Shown piece after piece: positions 1-5,936 of a DNA stretch of 8,441 bases. How positions within the stretch are numbered: position 1 is the stretch's first letter; each line of letters opens with the position of its first letter. The position numbers and the translations under genes were made by a program. The notes beneath the pieces were generated by a model. It did no database searches, was not told where the DNA came from, and saw only the letters and a program-made list of their open reading frames with translations. Source of the stretch: an uncultured Oscillospiraceae bacterium (lineage in GTDB: Bacteria; Bacillota; Clostridia; Oscillospirales; Acutalibacteraceae); contig USDZ01000068.1 of assembly GCA_900553525.1 (NCBI GenBank), forward strand, positions 1 through 8,441. The letters are read 5' to 3'.

Positions 1-66
1 AAGCAGAAGACGGCATACGAGATAGGAGTCCGTCTCGTGGGCTCGGAGATGTGTTATAAGAGACAG
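1..66 (+). other. Illumina Nextera P7/i7 adapter (synthetic, not genomic)
   Basis: Bases 1-23 match the P7 flow-cell sequence without its first C. Bases 24-31 (AGGAGTCC) are the index slot and match the adapter-strand form of Nextera i7 index N705 as I remember it. Bases 32-46 are the Nextera read-2 stem GTCTCGTGGGCTCGG. Bases 47-66 are the Tn5 mosaic end ending in AAGAGACAG, with one extra T (GTGTTATAAG instead of GTGTATAAG). Genomic sequence starts at about 67. The block should be trimmed and no biology read from it. Its last G (66) happens to complete a Gly codon in frame with the following gene. Confidence 0.98.
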
Positions 67-1112
67 GCGTGGATTCCAGCTATGTGTCCACCTATTTTAA
101 GGGGCAAAAGACCTTTACCGTCGGGTTTGACTACGGGGAAAAGTACAACGAGATCGACTGGGCCAAGGGGTTGAGCAAAGAGGTCGGCTTGGAGCACCAT
201 TACAAAGTGATCTCCACGGAGGAATATTGGGACAGCATCCGCAAGGTGCAGTACCATATGGACCAGCCCCTCGCGGACGCCTCCTGCATTGCGCTGTATT
301 TTGTGTCTAAAATCGCGAGCGAGTATGTCAAGGTGGTCCTTTCGGGCGAGGGGGCGGACGAGCTGTTCGGCGGGTATCCGATGTATCTCGAGGGCGGGCA
401 TTTCGCCCAATACGCCCGCATCCCCCGCCCGCTCCGCCGGGCGGCCGCGGCCGCGGCGAAACGGATGCCGGATTTCAAGGGCAAGCGCTTTATCATCCGG
501 GGCGCGATGGAACCCTATCAGCGTTTCATGCGGGCGAATTACGTCTTCACACGGGACGAGCGGAACCGGTATCTGAAGCGCCCGATTCCCGCCAAAGATC
601 CGGTGGAATACGCGAAACCCCATTTTGACCGGGCGGCCGGTCTCGACGAGCCGACTCAGTTGCAATACGTGGATATGCAGACCTGGATGCTGTACGACAT
701 CCTGCAAAAAGCCGACCGGATGAGCATGGCGAATTCCCTGGAACTGCGGGTGCCGTTTCTCGACCGGAAAATGCTCGAGCTCGCCGCCTCCCTCCCCACC
801 CGCTACCGGGTGGACGGAAACGTGACCAAGGTGGCCCTGCGGCGGGCGGCGCTGCGCGAACTCCCCGAGCGGACTGCCAACAAGAAAAAGCTGGGCTTCC
901 CCGTCCCACTCAACGACTGGCTCCGGCAGGAGAAATACCACGCCATAGTGCGGGAAGCGTTCGAAGGGGAGATCGCCGGCCGGTTTTTTAACCGGGAGGC
1001 CATCCTCAAACTCCTGGACGACCACAAAACGGGCGCGGCCCACAACATGAAGAAGATCTGGACGATCTATACCTTTATTCTCTGGTACGAGCAGTTTTTC
1101 GTGCTGAATTGA
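67..1112 (+). CDS. asnB: asparagine synthase (glutamine-hydrolysing), C-terminal synthetase part, 5'-truncated
   Basis: Asparagine synthetase B makes asparagine from aspartate, ATP and glutamine-derived ammonia in the cytoplasm. Only the synthetase domain is present, about 348 of the roughly 610-630 residues usual for the family. The first genomic codons read (G)VDSSYV, the end of the SGGVDSS pyrophosphate-binding loop, so the N-terminal glutaminase domain and true start lie off the contig; the GTG at 69 is an internal Val codon. Fragment residues 92-103 are the conserved SGEGADELFGGY. Further family segments are DILQKADRMSMANSLELRVPFLDR, here split as KADRMSMANSLELR and VPFLDRKMLELAASLP, and KKKLGFPVPLNDWLR near the C terminus. 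The reading frame is intact to TGA at 1110-1112 and is followed by a strong terminator. The truncation comes from the assembly and is not a pseudogene. AsnB-like amidotransferases of secondary metabolism share this fold, but nothing in the surroundings suggests that role. Confidence 0.9.
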
Positions 1113-1161
1113 ACGGCGGGCGGACTGGAGGCCTATCTCCGGAGCGCCCCGCAGCATGCCG

Positions 1162-1193
1162 AACCCCCGGACGCAAAACGTCCGGGGGTTTTT
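1162..1193 (+). terminator. intrinsic terminator of asnB
   Basis: The 10-bp perfect stem CCCCCGGACG/CGTCCGGGGG (1164-1173 with 1179-1188) has a CAAAA loop and is followed by TTTTT at 1189-1193. Two A-T pairs can extend the stem. It lies about 50 bases after the asnB stop, so the next gene is a separate transcription unit. Confidence 0.93.
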
Positions 1194-1253
1194 AATGGGA
1201 ACGGGACCGGCGGAGACACAGGGCCTTAGCGTCCTCCCGCGGTGCGGCCCCTC

Positions 1254-1282
1254 TTGGCAGGGCCTGTCCGATCTGCTATAAT
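1254..1282 (+). promoter_or_regulatory. sigma-A promoter of the two-TM hypothetical gene
   Basis: TTGGCA (1254-1259) and a consensus TATAAT (1277-1282) are separated by exactly 17 bases. Transcription would begin near 1289, leaving a leader of about 23 bases that carries the Shine-Dalgarno sequence AAGGAGGT (1297-1304), 7 bases before the ATG at 1312. The match to consensus suggests strong housekeeping expression. Confidence 0.85.
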
Positions 1283-1311
1283 ACACGCATGGATAAAAGG
1301 AGGTAGGGAAT

Positions 1312-2604
1312 ATGCCGGTCCAGGAGTCGAAAACACCGCCGCAGTACGGCTGCTTTTTCATCATTCCCCTGAAATACGACGCGGATTCGCTCGACCCGGC
1401 GCGTCTGGAGGAAATCGGGGATTACAGGCCGCTGACCACCATGGATCTGAATGAAAACATCAAAGCCATGTTCGACCGCTCCAATGAAGCGGCGGTGGGG
1501 TCCCGCTACGCCGTCGGGTGTTCCCGCCTCGTGGAGGGGCTGTGCGGCGGCGCGGCATCCGGGGATTCGCAGGCCTTTCGGGTCGAGGCGGAGGGGACAG
1601 CCTATTCCTTTGCCCTGACCGCCTCCTATCTGTATGTGTTCCACACCCAGGTGGCCTTTCTCTGCCTGAGCCTCTCCTTTGCGCAGATGGAGGCGCTCAG
1701 CGCCCTGTGCAACCCGGGTTCGGCCTATAACCCCGCCGTCTTTTACTGGATGGACGGTTCCGGAGAGGCCCATCCCTTTTCCATCGAAACCTGGCTTTCG
1801 GATTTCTGCGCGCCCCTCGGACTTCGCAAGTTTTTCGACGGGGAGTCCTCTTTCCTGCTGGACGCTTATGCTTATACGTTCGCACTGGTGCCCGAACGGT
1901 TCGATACGCTGGATGAGATGCGGCAGATCACCTTCCGCCTGCATAAAATGATGCCGCCGGACGCCCCGATCGAGGATCTGTCCGAAGAGGATATCCGTTA
2001 TGTGTACGCGGTCAAGCATCAGACCTACCAAACCTACCGCTGGGGATGCTGCGTCGCCTCACAGACCATCTCCTATGTGACGGCGGATGAAGCCATGGAT
2101 TTCGAGGCCGAAAGGCAGGCCCAGGCCGAAGACGGCCTGCCGGTGGTGGTGCTGTCGCTCTACGAAAAATACACCTGTCTACGTTTTACCGAACAGATCA
2201 CCCATCTGGACAAAGGCCGGAACAAGCAGCTCAAAAGCTTGAAAACCCTGATGCTGAAATTTCAGGCGTTCGGGACGGTCACGCCGGCCAACCTGTCGCG
2301 CTGGCACAACGTCAAGCAGATTTACGCCTATCTGCTGCAGGTCAACGACATTTCCGCCGCCATTCAGGACATCAGCGGCAAGCTGAACATCCTGACCGAA
2401 CATCAGCAGGAAATCGAACGGGCACGCAGCGAGACGGTGATCAACATCATCACGGTTTTCGGCATCGTGTCCATCCTGGCGTCGGTGCTGTCCATTGTAC
2501 AGATCCTGTCGGGGGGCGATCTCCTGATCTGGGCCTCGACGGTGCTGACCACGGCGGCACTGGTCCTGATTACGGTGATCGCGGTGCGGAACCAGCGTAA
2601 ATAG
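1312..2604 (+). CDS. hypothetical protein with two C-terminal membrane helices (CorA-like layout, no GMN motif)
   Basis: I do not recognise a named family. The 430-residue product has no signal peptide. Residues 1-290 look like a soluble mixed alpha/beta domain that begins with a hydrophobic strand (CFFIIPL). Residues about 290-373 are charged and helix-prone and could form a long stalk (LNILTEHQQEIERARSE at its end). Two hydrophobic segments follow, about 375-399 and 404-425, joined by a very short SGGD turn, and the protein ends in the basic tail RNQRK. A large N-terminal cytosolic domain, long helix and terminal helical hairpin is the layout of CorA-type divalent-cation channels, but the Gly-Met-Asn motif after TM1 is absent (here ILSGGD), so Mg2+ transport should not be assumed. 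It could instead be a membrane-anchored sensor or effector. Its own consensus promoter and strong SD, with terminator-like structures on both sides, make it a single-gene transcription unit. Start ATG 1312 is well supported; the function is unknown. Confidence 0.85.
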   Translation: MPVQESKTPPQYGCFFIIPLKYDADSLDPARLEEIGDYRPLTTMDLNENIKAMFDRSNEAAVGSRYAVGCSRLVEGLCGGAASGDSQAFRVEAEGTAYSFALTASYLYVFHTQVAFLCLSLSFAQMEALSALCNPGSAYNPAVFYWMDGSGEAHPFSIETWLSDFCAPLGLRKFFDGESSFLLDAYAYTFALVPERFDTLDEMRQITFRLHKMMPPDAPIEDLSEEDIRYVYAVKHQTYQTYRWGCCVASQTISYVTADEAMDFEAERQAQAEDGLPVVVLSLYEKYTCLRFTEQITHLDKGRNKQLKSLKTLMLKFQAFGTVTPANLSRWHNVKQIYAYLLQVNDISAAIQDISGKLNILTEHQQEIERARSETVINIITVFGIVSILASVLSIVQILSGGDLLIWASTVLTTAALVLITVIAVRNQRK

Positions 2605-2651
2605 CGGCGGCACTCCCGCCCGGCGCATACAGGAAACCTCAGACGATTCAA

Positions 2652-2688
2652 GGGGCTGTTGCAAAAGGAATCCTTTTGCAACAGCCCC
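2652..2688. repeat. perfect 18-bp-arm palindrome between convergent genes (possible bidirectional terminator)
   Basis: GGGGCTGTTGCAAAAGGA (2652-2669) is followed by a single A and then its exact reverse complement (2671-2688). It lies 48 bases after the stop of the plus-strand two-TM gene and 83 bases from the stop of the convergent flavoprotein gene, where a shared terminator would be expected. Neither side has a T tract (ACTTCC on one side, TTGAATC on the other), so it is not a textbook intrinsic terminator. It could act as an mRNA 3'-end stabiliser or belong to a dispersed palindromic repeat family. The rest of 2605-2770 holds no gene. Confidence 0.75.
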
Positions 2689-2770
2689 ACTTCCTGCGTA
2701 TATACCCGATTCTGCAGCACCCTGCGCGGCACGCCGGAAACGGGGCGCGCCGGAAAGGCCCTTCGCCGTG

Positions 2771-3280
2771 TCAGGGAAGGGGCCGGAGCACCTTGACGAT
2801 CTCCCCGACATACATCCGGTGGTAATCCCCTTCCTTATAGTTGCCCGAGAGGGCCGGATCCAAAAAGGCCGCCGGGTCGAGATCGTGGGTATAGAGTTTG
2901 CGGCAGATCAGCACCAGGCGGGCCTGTTCAAAATACGGAGCCGGCTGGTCGAACAACGGGATCAGCCCGGTCTCCCGGATCTTGTCGGTATCTCGGCCCG
3001 ACTTGGACCCGCAGATCTGCAGCGTCCGCCGGTCGTTGGGACCGAGGAAGGACAGGGAGTACTCCCGCTCCTGCTCCAGGAATCCATACGTGTACCGGGA
3101 AGGCCGCACGAATATCATGCTCACCGGCGCGTTCCACAGCACCCCCAGGGCGCCCCAGCTGGCGGTCATGGTGTTGAAAGCCGCCGCCTTCCCCGCCGTC
3201 ACCAGCATCCAGTCCCTGCCGATCAGGCGGAACACATTGTCGGTCAGTTCATGGGGATCGGTCTCGATAAAACGCTTCAT
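2771..3280 (-). CDS. flavin reductase family protein (FMN-binding split barrel)
   Basis: This 169-residue cytoplasmic protein belongs to the flavin reductase/flavoredoxin group, which bind FMN and move electrons from NAD(P)H or other donors. Recognisable family segments are NVFRLIGRDWMLVTAG (about 15-30), the flavin-contact region NTMTASWGALGVLWNAPV (36-53) with VRPSRYTY (58-65), CGSKSGRDTDKI further on, and the C-terminal DYHRMYVGEI. The length fits the family. The frame stays open upstream to 3409, but a strong AGGAGG (complement of 3291-3296) lies 10 bases before the ATG at 3280 and only one base before an ATG at 3289. The conserved family N terminus is also of the MK-F-I type, so 3280 is preferred. 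It is divergent from the two-component genes and convergent with the two-TM gene, so it stands alone. The physiological electron donor and acceptor cannot be told from sequence. Confidence 0.9.
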   Translation of the reverse strand: MKRFIETDPHELTDNVFRLIGRDWMLVTAGKAAAFNTMTASWGALGVLWNAPVSMIFVRPSRYTYGFLEQEREYSLSFLGPNDRRTLQICGSKSGRDTDKIRETGLIPLFDQPAPYFEQARLVLICRKLYTHDLDPAAFLDPALSGNYKEGDYHRMYVGEIVKVLRPLP

Positions 3281-3290
3281 TTGGGCCATG

Positions 3291-3296
3291 CCTCCT
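3291..3296 (-). promoter_or_regulatory. ribosome binding site deciding the flavoprotein start
   Basis: AGGAGG on the minus strand. Spacing is 10 bases to the ATG at 3280 and 1 base to the ATG at 3289. The latter is too close for initiation, which favours the shorter protein. Confidence 0.7.
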
Positions 3297-3314
3297 TCAT
3301 GTTTACCTGTTTTT

Positions 3315-3334
3315 ATTATAGCATATTCTGTCAA
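3315..3334 (-). promoter_or_regulatory. extended -10 promoter of the flavin reductase gene
   Basis: On the minus strand TGCTATAAT (3323 down to 3315) is a perfect extended -10 element. A TTGACA at 3334-3329 lies only 8 bases upstream of TATAAT, too close to be its -35, so the extended TG probably does the work. Transcription would start near 3308, giving a leader of about 28 bases with the SD. Confidence 0.65.
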
Positions 3335-3404
3335 AGACATGACCATGAGGATCCCGGCAGGGCGGGAAAAGGTCATGAATTCCCGGGGAAAGTTTAAAAT
3401 ACTG

Positions 3405-3433
3405 TTCATACAAGTCTGCCGAAATCTGATAAA
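3405..3433 (+). promoter_or_regulatory. possible promoter of the two-component operon
   Basis: TTCATA (3405-3410) and GATAAA (3428-3433) are 17 bases apart in the only AT-rich stretch before the response regulator. The match to consensus is moderate, as expected for a weak or regulated promoter. The alternative -10 TAGTAT at 3438 lacks a good -35. The leader from about 3440 to 3516 contains a short TGCCGCGGCA palindrome at 3471-3480. Confidence 0.35.
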
Positions 3434-3516
3434 CTGGTAGTATAGAGGCTTTTGAAGACCGGCGCCCGGATGCCGCGGCAGACGCGGCGGACGCGCAACG
3501 GAGGAGGTAACATAAG

Positions 3517-4218
3517 ATGGCGAACAGCAAAATCATGGTGGTGGACGACGACGCCAACATCTGCGAACTGCTGCGTTTGTATCTCGACAAGGAAGGCTTT
3601 GATTCGGTCATCGCGCCCAACGGCGCCAAGGCTCTCGAACTTTTCGACACCGAAAAACCGGATCTGATCCTGCTCGACGTGATGATGCCGCAGCTCGACG
3701 GCTGGCAGGTCTGCCGGGAAATCCGCAAAAAATCCCAATGCCCGATCATCATGCTCACCGCCAAAGGCGAAGTGTTCGACAAGGTTCTGGGACTGGAACT
3801 CGGGGCGGACGACTATGTGGTCAAGCCCTTCGAGGCCAAGGAGGTCATCGCCCGGGTCAAGGCCGTCCTGCGCCGCAGCGGCGCGCAGAACCAGAAAAAG
3901 GCCAAAGAAGTTCGCTACGACGGCCTGTATATCAACATGGAAAACTACGAACTGCGGGTGCGGGGCAAACAGATCGACACCCCGCCCAAGGAGATGGAAC
4001 TGATCTATCATCTCGCCAGCAATCCCAACCGGGTCTATACCCGGGACCAGCTCCTCGACGAGGTGTGGGGCTTTGAATACTATGGCGACAGCCGGACAGT
4101 AGATGTGCACGTCAAGCGCCTGCGGGAAAAGCTCGATGGGGTATCCGACCAGTGGACGCTCAAAACGGTGTGGGGCGTCGGGTATAAGTTTGAGGTCAAG
4201 GATCCCAACGCCGAATAA
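3517..4218 (+). CDS. OmpR/PhoB-family response regulator
   Basis: This 233-residue cytoplasmic DNA-binding regulator is presumably phosphorylated by the kinase encoded next to it. The receiver domain covers about residues 4-118: acidic pocket D10/D11, phospho-acceptor D54 in LILLDVMMP, switch Thr T81, Y100, and K103 in the KPF motif. A winged-helix effector domain covers about 133-228, with PPKEMELIYHLASNPNRV, the recognition-helix region RTVDVHVKRLREKL and the C-terminal hairpin TVWGVGYKFE. All key residues are present, so it should be an active phospho-switch. The ATG at 3517 has an excellent AGGAGGT (3502-3508) at 8-base spacing. The kinase gene begins 12 bases after its stop, so the two are co-transcribed. 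It most resembles PhoP/WalR/CssR-type regulators; the exact orthologue cannot be fixed here. A likely target is the htrA-type gene downstream, inferred from position. Confidence 0.95.
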   Translation: MANSKIMVVDDDANICELLRLYLDKEGFDSVIAPNGAKALELFDTEKPDLILLDVMMPQLDGWQVCREIRKKSQCPIIMLTAKGEVFDKVLGLELGADDYVVKPFEAKEVIARVKAVLRRSGAQNQKKAKEVRYDGLYINMENYELRVRGKQIDTPPKEMELIYHLASNPNRVYTRDQLLDEVWGFEYYGDSRTVDVHVKRLREKLDGVSDQWTLKTVWGVGYKFEVKDPNAE

Positions 4219-4223
4219 GAGGT
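4218..4223 (+). promoter_or_regulatory. ribosome binding site deciding the kinase start
   Basis: AGAGGT begins on the last base of the regulator's stop codon and lies 7 bases before the ATG at 4231. The in-frame GTG at 4222 overlaps this SD and has no SD of its own, so 4231 is the better start. Confidence 0.6.
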
Positions 4224-4230
4224 GCTGTCG

Positions 4231-5703
4231 ATGTTCAAAAGTATCTTTTCCAAGAATTTTACCGTCATGTCCCTGGTGATCGTCACCAGCTTTCTAGCGA
4301 TGGGCGGGATGCAGATGCTCTTCTCCACCCGATACTGGGTGTCCGAGAAAAGGCTGCTGCTCTCCGAAAACGCCCGAAACGTGGCGGAATTCACGGTCTC
4401 GAACATGGTGCAGAATCCGGCCGATCCCAACAGCTATATCCTGTCCAGCGGGACCGAGACGATTCTCCAGCTTCTCTCCACCGCCGTGGACGGTACCGCC
4501 GTGGTGGTGGACAACCAGTACACCGTGGTGGCCAGTTCGGTCCGGTCCCTGGTGGGGCAGACCCTGAGCGATTCGGTCCAGAACAAGATCGCCGGATCCG
4601 GCGAGGAGTATTTTTCAGTCGACGACTTCGGCGGGTTGTACGCCTCCCAGCAGTATACCGTCGGCGTCCCCATGAAAAGCGGGAATCTCCGGATCGGGTA
4701 TGTGTTCATGTCCACCTCGGCCCAGAGCATGGGCGCCTATGTCGGCGACAACCTCCAGGTCTTCGTCCTTTCCGCCCTGGGGGTCCTCACCCTGACCTTC
4801 ATCGTCCTGTACGCCTTAACCTATCGCATGGTCCGCCCGCTGCGTCAGATGGCGGCGGCCACCCGCGCCTTCGGAGAAGGGGATTTCAGCGTCCGGGTGC
4901 CGGTTGAGGGCAAGGACGAGGTGGCCGAGCTGGCCGCCGCGCTCAACAGCATGGCGGTATCTCTCTCCTCGGTGGAGGGGATGCGCCGCAGCTTCGTGGC
5001 CAACGTGTCCCACGAACTCAAAACCCCCATGACCACGATCGCCGGTTTCATCGACGGGATCCTCGACGGCACCATTCCGGACGATAAGCGGAATTACTAT
5101 TTGAAAATCGTCTCGGATGAAGTCAAGCGCCTCTCCCGTTTGGTCAAATCCATGCTCGATCTCTCCCGGATCGACAACGGCCAGCTCAAGCTCACGCCGG
5201 TGCAGTTCGATCTGACCGAGGTGGTCTGCAACACCCTGCTCTCCTTTGAACAGCGGATCGAAGGCAAACACATCACCATCGCCGATCTGGAGGACTGCGG
5301 ACGGGAAGATGTGGTGGCCGACTACGATCTGATCGGCCAGGTGGTCTACAATCTGCTCGACAACGCGGTGAAATTCACCAACGAGGGTGGCACCATTTCT
5401 CTGCGGGTTTACCGGGAACCCGGCCGGGTGGTCTGTGCCGTGCGCAACAGCGGCATGGGGATCTCCCCGCAGGAAATGCCCCATATTTTCGAGCGGTTTT
5501 ATAAAAGCGACACCTCCCGCGGCCTGGACAAAAACGGGGTCGGTCTGGGCCTGTATATCGTCAAGACCGTCATCGGCCTGCACCACGGCGAAATCAAGGT
5601 GCGGTCGACAGAGGGCGAATACTGCGAGTTTGCCTTTTGGCTGCCCGACAACCCCGCGGACAGGGTGCTGGCCGACAACAAGCCGAGCCGCTCCCACGAG
5701 TAA
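4231..5703 (+). CDS. membrane sensor histidine kinase (HAMP-HisKA-HATPase)
   Basis: This 490-residue inner-membrane kinase is the partner of the adjacent response regulator. From the ATG at 4231 the order is: TM1 about 9-30; an extracytoplasmic sensor about 31-175; TM2 about 177-201; HAMP about 202-250; HisKA with the H-box FVANVSHELKTP and phospho-acceptor His261; then an HATPase_c domain with N-box YNLLDNAVKF (N378), G1 box NSGMGI (406-411), FERFYK and G2 GVGLGLYIVK (436-445). The sensor contains DGTAVVVDNQYTVVASS followed by LVGQTL, which looks like a PDC/Cache-type fold, so a small ligand or envelope state may be sensed; this is inference. The G1 box has Asn where most kinases have Asp (D-x-G-x-G). 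The other boxes are intact, so activity is expected. A start at GTG 4222 would add three residues. The gene is co-transcribed with the regulator and followed by a possible promoter and the HtrA protease gene, a layout like CssRS/HtrA. Confidence 0.94.
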   Translation: MFKSIFSKNFTVMSLVIVTSFLAMGGMQMLFSTRYWVSEKRLLLSENARNVAEFTVSNMVQNPADPNSYILSSGTETILQLLSTAVDGTAVVVDNQYTVVASSVRSLVGQTLSDSVQNKIAGSGEEYFSVDDFGGLYASQQYTVGVPMKSGNLRIGYVFMSTSAQSMGAYVGDNLQVFVLSALGVLTLTFIVLYALTYRMVRPLRQMAAATRAFGEGDFSVRVPVEGKDEVAELAAALNSMAVSLSSVEGMRRSFVANVSHELKTPMTTIAGFIDGILDGTIPDDKRNYYLKIVSDEVKRLSRLVKSMLDLSRIDNGQLKLTPVQFDLTEVVCNTLLSFEQRIEGKHITIADLEDCGREDVVADYDLIGQVVYNLLDNAVKFTNEGGTISLRVYREPGRVVCAVRNSGMGISPQEMPHIFERFYKSDTSRGLDKNGVGLGLYIVKTVIGLHHGEIKVRSTEGEYCEFAFWLPDNPADRVLADNKPSRSHE

Positions 5704-5828
5704 CGCGCCGGGCCGCCGGCATGCCCCGTCCGGCTCCCGCATATTTTGTGGTAAGGCGAGGCACACGGCCCAGCGGAACTCCCCAAAATTTCCGTCTCTT
5801 TCCCCATTTGTTTATGAATTAGAAGGTT

Positions 5829-5841
5829 TTTCTTCAAGAAA
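5829..5841. promoter_or_regulatory. 13-bp palindrome at the -35 region of htrA, possible operator
   Basis: TTTCTT-C-AAGAAA is a perfect palindrome centred on 5835, 17 bases upstream of the candidate -10 at 5859. It sits where a -35 hexamer would be, and no good -35 is present. It may be an activator or repressor site; the bound factor is unknown. Confidence 0.4.
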
Positions 5842-5858
5842 TGAACACAATTTCCGGA

Positions 5859-5864
5859 TAGAAT
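5859..5864 (+). promoter_or_regulatory. possible -10 element of htrA
   Basis: TAGAAT lies in the only AT-rich block of the 233-base gap between the kinase stop and the htrA start. No consensus -35 lies 16-18 bases upstream, as is common for promoters that need an activator. Transcription would start near 5871, leaving a leader of about 65 bases. Confidence 0.4.
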
Positions 5865-5936
5865 AAGGATATCGGCCGGGCGGACCGCGCTACGGCCCAT
5901 GCCGATTTTTGAAAACCCGTGAAAGGCGTGACAGCT

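Noticed and set aside
1289..1306. Five-codon leader ORF (ATG at 1289) before the two-TM gene
   Set aside because: It starts at the predicted transcription start with no SD of its own and overlaps the gene's SD; most likely chance.
54..1364. 436-codon open frame on the minus strand opposite asnB
   Set aside because: It covers a clearly conserved asnB, runs into the adapter and a terminator, and its product has no recognisable motif. It is a shadow caused by GC-rich codon use. The same holds for long antisense frames at 1276-2031, 2179-2811, 3406-4110, 4816-5766, 6132-7307 and 7592-8257.
2652..2688. Resemblance of GGGGCTGTTGCAAAA to IS6-family (IS26-like) inverted ends
   Set aside because: There is no transposase, no target duplication and no second end at a distance; the sequence is a compact perfect palindrome at gene ends.
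3329..3334. TTGACA on the minus strand as the -35 of the flavoprotein promoter
   Set aside because: It is only 8 bases from TATAAT, far too close. The extended -10 TGCTATAAT explains the promoter better.
2768..3397. 209-codon plus-strand frame opposite the flavin reductase
   Set aside because: The minus-strand product has clear family motifs, promoter and SD; the plus-strand product does not.
5710..5747. GC-rich hairpin after the kinase gene as a terminator
   Set aside because: The stem GCCGG/CCGGC is only 5 bp with a 10-base loop, and the T run lies well downstream, so read-through into htrA remains possible.
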